A DNA stretch of 64,000 nucleotides from Alopecurus myosuroides (GCA_028641055.1 CM054061.1:32402333-32466332), one strand, 5' to 3'. Positions 1 through 12,428 are shown, numbered from the stretch's first letter. Notes: generated by a model from the letters alone, not told the origin. A program made the numbers and translations.

Positions 1-312
1 AACTGAAATAGAACATATGTTTGAGTCTTGACCATAGTAAACTGAATACATAGGTAGTTATTGAAAACCACTATTAAATACATTGAACTGTGAATAGTAA
101 TGAGAAGAAGGCATATGACAGACAAAGTCATGACTCCCATGATCTATTGTTACATAGTGGGACAATTATAGCTACACATATCGTGAACTGAATGAAAGAA
201 GTTCTAAAGTACATATCAGTGAGGACTTCCTTCATATTTCATAGTTATTTATGTAGCCCGGTCTGCTCAAAACCCGCAAATGAACAAGAAATATTGTTAG
301 CATGAAAAAAAA

Positions 313-664
313 TTAGATGGCAATACAAGCGTGCTTTATATGCCGAAGTTGACACTTAACTGGTTGTATACCCAACGCTGTGGGTGTTCCCTCGGCTGCA
401 GCAGTTTTCTTCAGTTTGTATGCTTCACGCCGTCTCTTGTTAATCTCATCTTTTTTTGTGTGAATAATGCTCTTTATCCCTCTGCCTTTTGAGTTCTTTA
501 GGATCTAAAAAATGGGACAGATGATTCAGCAGTTTAGCATAATCATTAAATTGAGCATTGGGGTTATGATCTTACCCAATGAACGGGTGTTGCTTATATC
601 CCGGAATGGCGTGCGTGTCCCGTTTGGAATGGAAGGGTCCATAGCACTAACCTCAGTCCTGTAA
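313..664 (-). pseudogene. Decayed N-terminal exons, Helitron helicase-like
   Basis: Minus-strand exon A (about 664-578) reads MDPSIPNGTRTPFRDISNT and ends at a GTAAG-like donor. After an intron with a TTTTTAG acceptor near 510, exon B reads PKELKRQRDKEHYSHKK, then continues in another frame as DEINKRRREAYKLKKTAAA, ending in TAA at about 313. The R/K-rich KRQRDKEHY and INKRRREAY pattern resembles the basic N-terminal region of grass Helitron/PIF1-like proteins (from memory). The switch of frame falls in a run of A residues (minus strand), so a one-base indel probably broke it. No helicase domain lies in the window. Confidence 0.4.
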
Positions 665-780
665 ATGACAAGGTGATGGGTTATTTCTCGTAATACCAAT
701 GCTGTGAATTATTGATTCGAAGAGAAAACGAAATTTCCCAATGAACGGGGTGTGCTTATATCCTGGAATGGTGTGCTCTC
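575..780. repeat. Duplicated ~44-bp segment, 162 bp apart
   Basis: The segments at 575-618 and 737-780 both begin CCCAATGAACGGG and continue with near-identical TGCTTATATCC(C/T)GGAATGG. The first contains the end of the exon described at 578-664. The second is a diverged copy, so a small local duplication of an exon/donor region is likely. Confidence 0.6.
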
Positions 781-1470
781 TTATTTGAACAATTATGGTA
801 GTGGTAGGCCGATTGCAAGTTCTAGAATTTCAATGTAAATGCTTCTAACTAAAAAAATCATTATTATTTGTACAGGACATCGCTATAACAGTTACAAGCA
901 AGAGCAGCGATATCAGTCCGATCATGGTGGTAACAAATCAGAGGGCATCAACGGGAGATTGCAGACCTGCGTTGCCGAGAAGTCCGTCGGTGTCGTCGTG
1001 GTCGGAGGCTCAATGCATCTCAATGCATGCCTTAGTTGGATGGGACGGCGACCACGAAGAACGAGTCTCCACCTGTGTAGCTCGTCGGCGCGGACGTGTC
1101 GACGGATCGGCAGCGCGGCGGCGGCGGCGACTGGCTGGATGGAAAGGATTGAAGAGCGGGCAGTTTGTTTTGATTCCCGCTAATTTAGGATTTTTTTTGG
1201 AAGTGTATAGCGGATTGTGTGCGTCCCGCTGATTGTGGCCTTGCCTTTTTTAGGTGCTTGCGTACACGGGGTTGGCAGAGTTTTCGTCCGCCACTGGTGA
1301 TCGCTAAACGCACACAGGTGCTGGTTTGTTGTGATCTTTGACGGTTGTATCCGATGTATCTGATTTAGTGGGCCTGATCCGGTGGCTATTCTTGCTCGGT
1401 GCCTCTCTATGTACGTTATTCGGGGTGGCTGTAGCGATGAATATGTTCTCTCTTTTATTAGTAGTAGAGA

Positions 1471-4400
1471 TTAATGGACTATCCCATTTTGGGAGAGTAA
1501 TATGCCTTTGGCACTTCACAATTCCAAAATGTGTGTACATGATGAATACCACATAGTGTTGATATTTCAATATTATCTAGTCTCTATGTGGTATCTCATA
1601 CTCATGAGAAATTCAAATTCTAAATGTCTATTAATTATCTCAAGTTGGTCTTTGTTTGCCTCTTGCTAAGAAGATAAGGATTATCACGTTATGGGGGAGT
1701 AATATGTTTGTGCATATTACAAGCCTAAAGAATGTGAGCATTTAAGGTTGTGCCACATAGAATTGATATTATTAGTTATCTTGTTCCTATGTGGCATATG
1801 TGCTCAAACAAGTTTCAATTTGCTTAAATGATTTTATTTGCTCATCTTTTGGTATCTTATTTGTGAGAGAGTTTCTTGGTGCGGTTTTCCACAAATTAGC
1901 ACTGTAATTTACCTTCTCGGGAACCGGTTGCTTCTTTATATATTAATCATTTCTTTGCATGATCATTCGACTATTGAAGCCACCAAGAATCTCTATTTAA
2001 GCATGGTGTTTTCATTCCTATCCTTTTCGTAAGCTTTTGTTTTGTGAATATGATTGTGAACATATATACCACCGAGAAATATCTCCATACATCTCTTTTA
2101 TTTGACAAGTTATAATAATTTGTGGTAAGTTTATTGATCATATTTACTTTGGCCATTGTTCTAAAATTGCCTTGTTTCTTGCCATGGATTTGTTTGGTTC
2201 AAACTCCTTTGTGTCTTCCTTGCTCTACTCAAAATTTGTTTTATGAGTTCTTGAGTTAGGAAAAGCAATGATCCCATTCGTGTGCACTTTCATTCAAAGT
2301 CATACTTCTTTGTGTTGCATTTCTTTGGGAAGTTTTCCTACATTGAATAGAACATAATTCTTTAATTGGTATTGCATTTTATTGCTTTTCTTGAGCTTGA
2401 CTAGTGTTTGAACAATATATATGGAGAGTAATGATTCCATTGTGTGCATCCTATATTTAAATGCAATATCATAATTAATGCACTATTATTGGAAGAACTA
2501 TCCTATATGTGTTTGAACACTTGTTGTCTTGAAATTGGTATTTTATCCCAATAACTTGTCTCTTTGGAAGACGAACATTTTTCGTCTTGGTACTTTGTGT
2601 GCCATCATGAAAAGTGTAGAGGGTTTGTTTATTCTTTGATGTTTTTTTTGTTATCTTCTCTAGTTGGTTTCCTAAATCATGTGTTGATTTGGGGTTTTGA
2701 TATAATTTGGACACTTCGTTTGATTTTATCTCTTGTGAGTGGCTTCTTTGTTTTAATTGGTATTTTGTCCAATTTGTATCTTGTTTGGTTCTTGAAAGTT
2801 TTGTGCATGTATATTTACTATATATATCCTTTGACATGCTTACTTTCGTTGATCCAATATATAGGATAAACTCCATCAAATCCTAAATGGCTAAGATGTG
2901 CATGAAATTCAAATTCATATTAATATGCACATATTTATGTGGAGTTTGTCCTATGTATTGTAGTTGTTCTAACTACTTTGGACCCAATAAGTTTGGGAAC
3001 CATTTTGTACTTCATTTTTGTTTTTAGGTACAATGGAGATACATTGGTTGCTTGCTCCATTCATAAGGAAGGTGTTCTCACCATGGTATTATAGGAGTAA
3101 AGCTACGCTGATTATCAAACTCGCATCTTCTTCATCACCAATTCCGTCTCGGTAAAAAGTATCTATTCCATGCATACACTTCTAGATTTCAACCTTGTGT
3201 AGGTTGCATATTGGCATGAATTCTATTTTTTGCATTTCATTTGGCTCTTGCAAATGTCTCATCAAAAGAATCTTTATTGCAACTATGAGTAAGCCGGGAT
3301 GATTACATACTAAGGGGATATTTATAATCATTTTCATGATTCACCAATCCCAAGTATATTAATCTAGTAAATTCTACTTGAAGTCTCTCATATGCAATAT
3401 TGATGAATTCTCAAAAACCATTTGAATCTTTTGTGATATGCGTTACCTTTCTCGAAGCATTCCAACTATCACTTTTCCCTTGTGATATTTGTGATGCTTT
3501 GATGAGTTTATTGTTTGTCCATCTATATCCCCTTAAGATTAAACTAAGCTTGGTTCTTTGCTTTCAAGCAAAAATCTTATTGATATATTTATGAACCTAT
3601 CTTGGATATCATGTTCTTCACCTTTGTACCTATTTTTGTGTGTGCATATTTCTTTGTGGATATATATCTTTGTGATTGGTGTCCACTTAGAAACTTATAC
3701 ACACGAGAATAGTTACATCTTTAATTGATATTCTATTTCTTTAGTGACCATGTTTTATTGCTTTATATTCCTTGGTGGTTCCTAAAAGGCACAAGCTCTG
3801 CTTTTCTTTTGGTATTCCTTTTGCATCTTATAAAGCTTGTGGACCTATGTGTTTTATCATTTGTTGGTTTGTGTGTATGGGAAAGACATGATATGCACTA
3901 TGTGCCTCATATATTTAAAGACTATGATGAAGCTTTGCTCATCCTATTAGTCTCCTACAAATGTCTTTCCTTGTCACACTCATCTCTTTCGGTTGAGTTA
4001 ATCTTTACTTGTCGCTTCTTGATATTAATTGCTCAACTCTTGTTTGTTTGCAAGTTGCTTTGCTTCATTTCCAATCTATTCTCTTGCTCTTGTTTATGTT
4101 CAAAATTATCTAGAAGGGAGTGATGATTCCATGTTGTGCACATTATATAGTAATTCAAATCTAACATTGTGCATGTACCTTGGGGAGTTCCCTCTTGATT
4201 TTCTAGAACACTTGGTTGATCTTATCATAATACTGATTTTGGTCAATCGGTTTTTCGGATCCTTTGGTTGGTTGCTTCTTTGTGAAAGTATCCTTCAATT
4301 TGACTTTGCTTGTAAATCTTTGGATCCTCAGTATAGTTTGATCTCCCTCCATCTATTCGTAGTTGGATATATGTACTTGATTTCTATCATATCATGAGGA

Positions 4401-6199
4401 ATGCATACACTATGAGGGGAGCTCTTATTATATTGGCCTTCTAATTTTTTTCCCATTTCGGCAATGGATGCCAATGGGGGAGAAGTTCAGAGGGTTTAAG
4501 GGAATTTGGTTCTATGCTTTAGTTTCGTTCTTAAGCATTTTCCTTTCATGCTATTGCATCCTTGCTCTTTGTTTTGCATGGTTGCTTAATTCATCATATA
4601 AACCCTCGTAAAAAGGGATTGTCATCAATTACCAAAATGGGGGAGATCGAAAGTGCATGGTTCCCCCATATGTCGTTTTGGTAATTAATGAAAATCCTTA
4701 TGTACTACTGTTTGCATTGAGTTTCCTTGTAGATCTTGTCCATAGGAAATAATGGAGTTCATGTGTTGGACTCTATTAGCTTCCTTGATGGCCATTGTTA
4801 TATTCAAGGATTTATATGAAGAACCTTATTGCTAGTGTGTCTTGAAGAAAAGTATTAGTTTATCCTTCATGGTTATCTTCAAGACATCATCATTCGAAGT
4901 GAGAAGAAAAGATACAAGGTTGATCAAGCTAGTGATCAACACATAAAGCTACAAGATGTACCAAGTGGGATTGTGTATCTCACGGTATGGTAAGAAATTA
5001 TCAATATATCTTTGTGATCTAACCCATATATGTGTGTGTGGCATCTCTATGTGTGGTTAGGTATATTTCCATGGGCATGAACAAAAAGGAAGATTTCATA
5101 TAGCTCATGGTCTATGTCATTGTCAAGTGGTGTTCGTCATCTAGCTTGATGTGGAAGCTCAAATGAAGCATCTAGAAGAAATCCTATGCTTGATGATTGC
5201 CACCCTTTTGGAGTTTGTGTCCTCGTGAAGATTTTCCATTAAGGGTCTCTCCCATAATTGTGTATGTGGGAACTATCCTCTCCCATAGTGGTGTATGGGG
5301 GAGCAACTTGCAAGTCTTCATCAAGCGGAGCATGTGCTAGCAAGCACGATCAAGAAAGAAGATCCAACTTGAGAGAGTCAAGATCGTCATCATCTAGCTC
5401 AATTGGATTGCACAAGGCAAAGGTATGACTTAGATAGGGTTTATATTTTACCGGTATCATTATGCTAGTTGGGAGACCGGATTATAGGATAGATAACCGT
5501 ACTATCAAGAGGGGATCTTGAATGCATATCTTGACCACTTTGTGTGTTCTTGCCATTGCATTAGGTGCATCGGTTTGAGTTCCCCACGAGATTCGTGAAA
5601 GAGAAGTTCGTGAGCTTGTTACTCTTGGGTGCTTGGACACCGGACAGATTGTTCCTCTTGGGTGTTTTGAGCACCCTGGACAGTTAGTGCATGGGGCTTC
5701 CACCTTGTTGCAAGAAGCTTCATTGAGAGCCTCCAATTGAGTTGTGGAGATAGCCTCAACCTCGTGTAAGGTTTGGTCAACGCCTTCAAGTCGACCTCAT
5801 AGTGGAAGCGAGCATCTCCCTCAAGGTGTGCACATACGTGCTATTGAGGAGCGCCTAGGTGGATCCTCACCTCTCCAACGAAGACGTACTTCCCTTGGGA
5901 AGGAACTTCGGTAATCACACCGATGTCTCCGTGTGCTTCGGTTATTTCTATAATCTAGGTCGTTACTTATGCATTTACCTTTGTGATAGCCATCGTGCTT
6001 GAAGTCATCTATCTTGCTATCTCATAGTTGTATATCATGCCTAGCATAAGTTGTTGGTGCACATAGGTAAACCTAGCTTGCATAGGTTTGGTGCTTGATA
6101 AATTAAACGCTAGTTTTATTCCGCATTTACTCAAGCCTAAACCGTAATTATTTTAAAGCGCCTATTCACCCCCCTCTAGGCGGCATCCTTATACTTTCA
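1471..6199 (+). mobile_element. SIRE/Maximus-like Ty1/copia element, 3' portion
   Basis: The 1471-4647 stretch is T-rich and without pol domains, but has the look of the long noncoding region between pol and the 3' LTR in SIRE/Maximus elements. It contains repeated 'gggggag' tracts, for example near 1693-1700 and 4476-4482. A polypurine tract (4635-4647) directly precedes an LTR at 4648-6199. The 5' part and 5' LTR are not in the window, and the internal region seems cut by the Helitron at 1470. Several weak ORFs (for example 3725-4123, 2564-2869) show no recognisable domain and I do not call them genes. Family assignment rests on remembered LTR text. Confidence 0.55.
4648..6199 (+). repeat. 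3' LTR of SIRE/Maximus-like copia element
   Basis: The start is set by the adjacent purine tract ATGGGGGAGAT; the first base is C where TG would be expected (CGAAAGTGCATGG). The end is CA at 6198-6199 after the stretch CACCCCCCTCTAGGCGGCAT, a sequence I remember at the 3' ends of Maximus-type LTRs. Length is 1552 bp, in the usual range for that family. No partner LTR and therefore no target duplication can be checked here. Confidence 0.6.
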
Positions 6200-8330
6200 A
6201 CCGCCCCCCGACTCCCCGCGACTCTATCTGATGACAGCCATGCGGGAACGCTGTAGCTCTCGCCTTGAGCTCAGAGAACCCCAGTTCTATGAGCCTATCG
6301 AGGCTCGTGCAATGATTATCCCTAGGCTGCGCGACACGCTCGAGGGCTGCACCGCCGCCCTGCAAAAGCAGGTGAAGAAACATGGCGGGTGTGAAGCCTC
6401 TGCGCAGACGTGTTGTTGCTGTTCTAACCTCCACGATATCTGCCTCGCCCTCATCGGTGCCTTCCACCCAAAGTTTTAAATAGCCGGCTATAGCCCAGCT
6501 ATAGCCTTCTGAGAGACTCAGGGCTACAGTTAGAGCCTTCAGAGGCTATATGGATAATAACCGCTAATAGTCCGGCTAAATGGATGTAGCCTGATTTAGC
6601 CCGGCTATATCACGTCCAAGGGATAAAATTTTTTGGTCTAAAATTTCTCACCTTCGCAAATTTCGGAGCCCAGATCAATCACCATTGGTTGTCCAATTGT
6701 TGTTGTGAGGTGCAAGTGCGACCCATGGAGACCAGGTTTCAGAACTACTGAAATGTGTCATGAATAGCTGCTATTTAAACTTCCGATTGTTCGTCCATCT
6801 TATATGACTATGTTGTTGCATTATGCATTTGTGAATAATGCTATATATATGATTATATGTTATCTAAATTTACCATTTTTTCAATATTCTAACAAAACCG
6901 CTATATGGTTATAGCCCGGCTATAGCCTTTTGTAGCTTCTGAAATCGCCAGAGCTAAATGTAATAGCCTGCTATTTTAAATTTTGCTTCCACCTCTAATG
7001 TTTAGGTTCAGATTTGGAATTCGCTGCCTAGGTTGCGGCTTTAGATCCCCTATCCACGCTCTGTTCATGCCTCATGTCTTCCTCTTTGGTTTAGCTTTTC
7101 GTTCACGTGCATGTTAGTCTGTCTGTGAGTTTCCCCCCTCCGCCCCCATGTAACCCCCAAGTGTATCCCCCTTTTTAGGATTAGATCCGCCTTTTGATGT
7201 TACGATCAGAACATGGAACATCCAAGGTTTAGGCTTCCTCCTAAAACGCCACGTGGTCCGCGACGCGATCTCAACTGCAGCCCCACCATCCTTTTCCTGC
7301 AAGAAACAAAGCTCGGATTCGTTGATCGCTACGTCGCTACCTCTTCCTCCCGCCCCAACTCTATGCGGCCACCTCCGTGGATGCTGCTGGTAGCTTTGGT
7401 GATATCCTCACGGACTGGGACCCTCGCTTTGCTCCCTCATCTTCACGCGCCACGATCGTTTTTCCCTCACCACCACCTTCGCTTCCACCCTATCAGATCT
7501 CACCTTCACTATTACTAATGTGTACGTGCCTTCCGACCATGCCCAATATCCTACCTTCCTCGACGAGCTCAAGATGCTAGGCCCTCTCCAGACCCTCCCG
7601 TGGATCATCATCAGTGATTTCAACTTGACCCGCGCGCCCTCGGACAAGAATAACGACAACTGTGACCTCTCCCTCGCATCCCCTTCTTGATCGGTGTTTT
7701 ACGTGGTCTAACAAACATGAAGCTCACGTCCTAGCCCGTCTTGACCGTGCCCTTTTCAACCAAGCTTGGAACATGGCCCTGCCAAACTCTTCCTTCACTT
7801 CCCTCCACCGCCCACCTGACACCACACCCCTTCTCATCACCGCCACCACAAAAATCCCGCGCCCCCTACTTCCTCTTTGAGGACACGTGGCTCCTCGACG
7901 CCCTTTTACTTTCCACCACTCTTCTGTCCTAGGAATCGCCTCTCGCTGTGAGAGAAGCGCCTGACGATCTGGCTGCTTGTCTCAAATATTTCTGCTTGTC
8001 TGCCAAGGTTTGGAAGAGCTCCCACCACTTCAATCCACTTTTTGAGAATAATTGCAAGTTTATTATTGATCTACTTGATCTATTGGAGGAATCTCATGAC
8101 CTCTCCACTCACGAGCTCGAAGTCTCTGTGCAGGTCAACTTTAGCTTCGCACATCTAGGTTCGAGCGGACAGGTGGAAGCAGCGTGGAAAGTACCAAACA
8201 ATAGTAGTCGGGGACGAGAACATTCACTTTTTCCATGCTCGCGCATCGCAACGCCTGCGCTGCAACACCATCCGCTCCCTCGACCTCGACGAGATGATCA
8301 TATTCTCCCATACGTCAAGTTCGACGCTCT
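6200..8330 (+). pseudogene. Broken LINE (L1-type) ORF2, endonuclease part
   Basis: From about 7195 the frames read TIRTWNIQGLGFLLKRHVV, the start of an L1-type apurinic endonuclease domain. ILFLQETKLGFVDRY follows in another frame, then ITNVYVPSDHAQYPTFLDEL with IIISDFNLTR (the GDFN-like motif), and DRCFTWSNKHEAHVLARLDR near 7685. Further on, GDENIHFFHARASQRLRCN (about 8211-8270) matches the linker between endonuclease and reverse transcriptase in grass LINEs. Several frame changes and stops break it, and it ends before any reverse transcriptase motif. The stretch 6200-6468 (RERCSSRLELREPQFYEP) may be an upstream part of the same element. A MITE sits at 6469-6985. Confidence 0.65.
6469..6985. 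mobile_element. hAT-type MITE, 517 bp, 8-bp target duplication
   Basis: The element is flanked by the perfect 8-bp direct repeat CTTCCACC (6461-6468 and 6986-6993), the target length of the hAT superfamily. The ends are inverted: the left reads CAAAGTTTTAAATAGCCGG and the right, reversed, CAAAATTTAAAATAGCAGG. The terminal parts are rich in repeated GGCTATAGCC-type words. No coding capacity is seen. It lies inside the LINE remnant. Confidence 0.8.
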
Positions 8331-8598
8331 CCTCTGGTTCTTCTCCAACCAAAATTGCCGCTGATATGGTCCAAACATATATACTTTTCCACGCACTTTT
8401 GTTATTGTTTTACCTCTAGTTTGCATAAATTGGATGTAATTAATATGAACTTACGTTGTTTTAAGCAGCATTGCTTTGGTGTCTTATATTTTTGCAGAAA
8501 CGAAGTTTCACAGAAAATTCCAGAAAAAATAGAAAACGAGGTTTTTGACGAGATGATCCATAGAGCCAGAAGGGCACCGGAGAGGGGCCACCAGGTGA
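8331..8598. other. Unassigned repeat flank left of the CACTA element
   Basis: This stretch and 18103-18450 are the two halves of one sequence split by the CACTA insertion. The composition and wording (an acceptor-like TTTTTGCAG, then a purine-rich leader, 'gagccagaagggcaccgg') resemble leader or LTR DNA of grass retrotransposons. No coding domain is seen and I cannot name the element. Confidence 0.35.
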
Positions 8599-8850
8599 CA
8601 CTACAAGAAATGTGTTGATACATGACGTTCTCGTAATGACAGTGGACGGAATCGTCATAGAGTTGTGACGATTTCAAACAAGATCGTCGTAAGTTGTTTG
8701 AGGGGATAAAAACCCTGTAAAATAACGACGATTTGAGTTAAAAACGTCGTACCCGTATAAGATGAAATCGTCATAAACGGTGAATGTGATCCGAAGCTTT
8801 ATTTTTTAACAGATTACGACGAATATAAATCGTCAGGGAGCTGCAACTTA
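8599..8850. repeat. CACTA left terminal inverted repeat and subterminal repeats
   Basis: After the terminal repeat come words in both orientations: GACGATTTCAAA, GATCGTCGTAAG, AACGACGATTTGAG, AACGTCGTAC, AAATCGTCATAA, ACGACGAATATAAATCGTC. Such clustered subterminal motifs are the usual binding sites of CACTA-encoded TNPA-type proteins (family knowledge). Confidence 0.75.
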
Positions 8851-9103
8851 TACACATTTATTTGATCTGGATGACCACCTCATCAATTTTTTGCCTACGT
8901 GTAATGTTCAGTTGCCATTTCCTTGCTTATGTGTCAATCCATAGGTTCACTTGCCTACCAATGACATGTGGGGCCAGCCTCACAAACTACAGTATATTAC
9001 AGGTGTGCAGGCACTGCCGCTAGCTAACAAACCGGCTGACAGGTTGGACCCGAGGTCACCTACGAATGCGTGGCCTAGAGCTCATATATTCGCCAAAATA
9101 ATG

Positions 9104-9174
9104 TGCTGGTGGAGGGGATTCGAACCCTGCACCTCCAGCACGCCTACAAGGAACAGAACCACCAGGCCACCATA
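9104..9174 (-). other. tRNA-like sequence with A and B box
   Basis: On the minus strand a 71-nt segment starts TATGGTGGCC and ends TCCACCAGCA. It contains an exact B box (GGTTCGAATCC) and a close A box (TGGCCTGGTGG), correctly spaced for a tRNA. TGGTGG near the start can pair with CCACCA near the end. The T and anticodon stems pair only partly, so it is not a functional tRNA. It may be a tRNA-derived SINE head or a decayed tRNA carried in the CACTA element. Confidence 0.45.
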
Positions 9175-9479
9175 CGATTGCTGAACAAATACATCATTCG
9201 GCCTACTTAAGGAGAAAACAAAGCGAACTAGAGCCTTGGTGGGTCAAGCCCATTATTTTTTTTCTCGGGGCGGGTGGGGGGAATGCATCCCTCTGCGCAT
9301 GGGCCGAAATTTGGCCTGTGTAGCTAGTGTTGGAGCAGGTTCTCACAATTAGTTGGGTTGGGCTAGATATTAGCTGTTTTTTATTCATGTTTACATTTTC
9401 TACAAATTGAAATTCACCTTTAAATTGACCGAAACCAATTTTGTAAAATTTGTAAAATTATTTACAATAATATCTTGGT

Positions 9480-12428
9480 GTATCTCTAAACATGAAATGT
9501 GGTATAATAACTTCATAATTTTATTTGGTTCATCTCTCTAACATATTTTTGGTAGTTGTTTCACAAAAAAAAACCTTTTTGACACTCCAAAAATGGAAAA
9601 TGGTATTTTTTTTAAGAGAAAAATAAAACTTTCTTCATGAACATTGTTCGTGTATCCAAGATGCATGCTTGTGTAGAATATGGGCATATTTCAACAAACT
9701 ATGCCACGAGTGTGGCCATAACATCCAACATTTGGCCCGAAACCGAAGAATCTTCGGATGAGATAACTCATTTCTATGAACACCTTTTCAACCCAGTTGT
9801 CGTATTCGAAGTTTATTATTTTTAGTGGATATTAGGACATATATAACAACACCAAGCGAAGGCCTTGCATCGTTTCGTGTTTTTTTGAATTTTCTGGAAT
9901 TTTCAAAGCCGGTTTCGGAAAACGGTCAGAAACGGGGACATGACCGTTCGTACCTAGGTGTCGAATATTGATGAACTCTTGGTACATCTCTATTGAAATA
10001 GGTAGTTGTGTATCTAAAAATGATTTTTACAAAAAATCATGAGCAACATATGAGGCACCTGTAGTTCAAATTTGGCCCGGTTTCAGCGGAATCGGCAGAA
10101 ATTTGTCTTTTTCGAAAGAGGCGTATTAAAAGCTATTGAGAGGTAGTAAGTTTGTTATTTGTAGATAAAATATGACATAATATATTTAGAATTTTACTTT
10201 GTACATTTTTGCAACATATTTTGTGTATGTGCTTCACAAAAAAACCCAGTTTTGACACTCCGGAGATGGAAAATGGTATTTTTATTCAACGAAAAATAAA
10301 ACTTTCTTCGTGAACATTGTTAGTTGTACCAATATGCATCTTTGTGTGGAATATGGTCACATTTAAACAAACTATGCCATGGATGTGGCCAAAACATCCG
10401 TCATTTCGCCCGAAAGCCATGAATCTTCGTACGAGATAGCTCATTTTTGTGAACACGTTTTCCACCAAATTGTCGTATTCCAAGTTTATTATTTTTGGTG
10501 GATACTAGGACATATATAACAACACCACGCGAAGATCTTGCATCGTTTCGATTTTTTTTGAATTTTCTGGAATTTTTAAAGCCGGTTTCGGAAAACGGTG
10601 AAAACGAGGGACATGGACGTTCATACCTAGGTGTTGAATCTTGATGAACTCTTGGTATATCTATGTTGAAATAGGTAGTTTTGTACCTAAAAATGATTTT
10701 TTCAAAAAATAAAGAGAAAACTACAAGGCACCTGTAGTTCAGATTTGGCCCAGTTTCAGCGGAATCGGCTGAAATTTGTCTTTTTCAAAAGAGGTGTATT
10801 TTGAGATATTGAGAGGTATTAAGTTTGTTATTTGTAGATAAAATATGACATAATATATTTAGAATTTTACTTTGTACATTTTTGCAACATATTTCGTGTA
10901 TGTGCTTCACAAAAAAACCCAGTTTTGACACTCCGGAGATGGAAAATGGTATTTTTATTCAACGAAAAATAAATGTTTCTTCGTGAACATTGTTAGTTGT
11001 ACCAATATGCATCTTTGTGTGGAATATGGTCACATTTAAACAAACTATGCCATGGATGTGGCCAAAACATCCGTCATTTCGCCCGAAAGCCATGAATCTT
11101 CGTACGAGATAGCTCATTTTTGTGAACACGTTTTCCACCAAATTGTCGTATTCCAAGTTTATTATTTTTTGTGGATACTAGGACATATATAACAACACCA
11201 CGCGAAGATCTTGCATCGTTTCGAGTTTTTTTGAATTTTCTGGAATTTCCAAAGCCGGTTTCGGAAAACGGTCAGAACGGCGGACATGACCGTTCGTACC
11301 TAGGTGTTGAATCTTGATGAACTCTTGCTATATCTCTATTGAAATAGGTAGTTGTGTATCTAAAAATGATTTTTACAAAAAATCATGAGCAACATATGAG
11401 CCACCTGTAGTTCAAATTTGGCCCGTTTCCAACGGAATCGGCAGAAATTTGTCTTTTTCAAAAGAGGTGTATTTAGAGCTATTGAGAGGTATAAAATTTG
11501 TTATTTGTAGATCAAATATGACATAATATATTTATAATTTTTATTTCTACAGTTTTGTAACATATTTGTGGTAGGTGCTTCACAAAAAACCCCTTTTTTT
11601 ACACTCCGAAGATGGAAAATGATGTTTTTATTCAATGAAAAATAAAAGTTTCTTCGTGAACATTGTTAGTTGTTCCATTATGCATGCTTGTGTAGAATAT
11701 GGGCACATTTCAACAAACTATGCCATGAGTGTGGCCATAACATCCGTCATTTAGCCCGAAAGCCATGAATCTTCGTACGAGATAGCTCATTTTTGTGAAC
11801 ACGTTTTCCACCAAATTTTCGTATTCGAAGTTTATTATTTTTTGTGGATACTAGGACATATATAACAACACCACGCGAAGATCTTGCATCGTTTCGAGTT
11901 TTTTTTGAATTTTCTGGAATTTCCAAAGCCGGTTTCGGAAAACGGTCAGAACGGCGGACATGACCGTTCGTACCTAGGTGTTGAATCTTGATGAACTCTT
12001 GCTATATCTCTATTGAAATAGGTAGTTGTGTATCTAAAAATGATTTTTACAAAAAATCATGAGCAACATATGAGCCACCTGTAGTTCAAATTTGGCCCGT
12101 TTCCAGCGGAATCGGCAGAAATTTGTCTTTTTAAAAAGAGGTGTATTTAGAGCTATTGAGAGGTATAAAATTTGTTATTTGTAGATCAAATATGACATAA
12201 TATATTTAGAATTTTTATTTCTACAGTTTTGTAACATATTTGTGGTAGGTGCTTCACAAAAAACCCCTTTTTTTTACACTCCGAAGATGGAAAATGATGT
12301 TTTTATTCAATGAAAAATAAAAGTTTCTTCGTGAACATTGTTAGTTGTTCCATTATGCATGCTTGTGTAGAATATGGGCATATTTCAACAAACTATGCCA
12401 TGAGTGTGGCCATAACATCTGTCATTTG
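9480..12428. repeat. Tandem satellite array, ~675-bp unit, ~4.4 copies
   Basis: A unit of about 673-680 bp repeats head to tail. The marker 'caaactatgcca' recurs near 9694, 10368, 11040, 11716 and 12390, and 'aatatgacataatatattta' recurs at about 10170, 10843, 11516 and 12190. Units are AT-rich and contain CCGGTTTCGGAAAACGG, a partial palindrome. Copy 1 is the most diverged. Copies 2 and 3 resemble each other closely (unit text ATGGTATTTTTATTCAACG), and copies 3'/4 form a second type (ATGATGTTTTTATTCAATG). A 65-codon minus-strand ORF recurs in two copies but has no sign of being a gene. The array stops abruptly at about 12428. Confidence 0.85.

Larger units (their letters stand above)
1..1470 (-). 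mobile_element. Probable Helitron, 5' end (minus strand), left part outside window
   Basis: Read on the minus strand, position 1470 starts TCTCTACTACTAATAAAAG, which resembles grass Helitron 5' ends (TC start, short AT-rich tract). The preceding minus-strand base is A, as expected for insertion between A and T. Inside follow a GC-rich leader (about 1190-960) and decayed exons resembling the start of Helitron helicase-type genes (313-664). The flanking DNA from 1471 looks like the inside of a copia element, consistent with insertion into it. The 3' hairpin/CTRR end is not seen and would lie left of position 1. The termini are weakly diagnostic, so this is a tentative call. Confidence 0.42.

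Noticed and set aside
2475..4397. Several 100-134 codon frames in the T-rich region
   Set aside because: They are Leu/Phe/Ser-rich translations of T-rich noncoding copia DNA, with no recognised domain; an envelope-like gene could not be supported.
10286..11156. A 65-codon minus-strand frame repeated in the satellite units
   Set aside because: It recurs only because the units are near-identical; other units do not keep it and there is no domain or start context.
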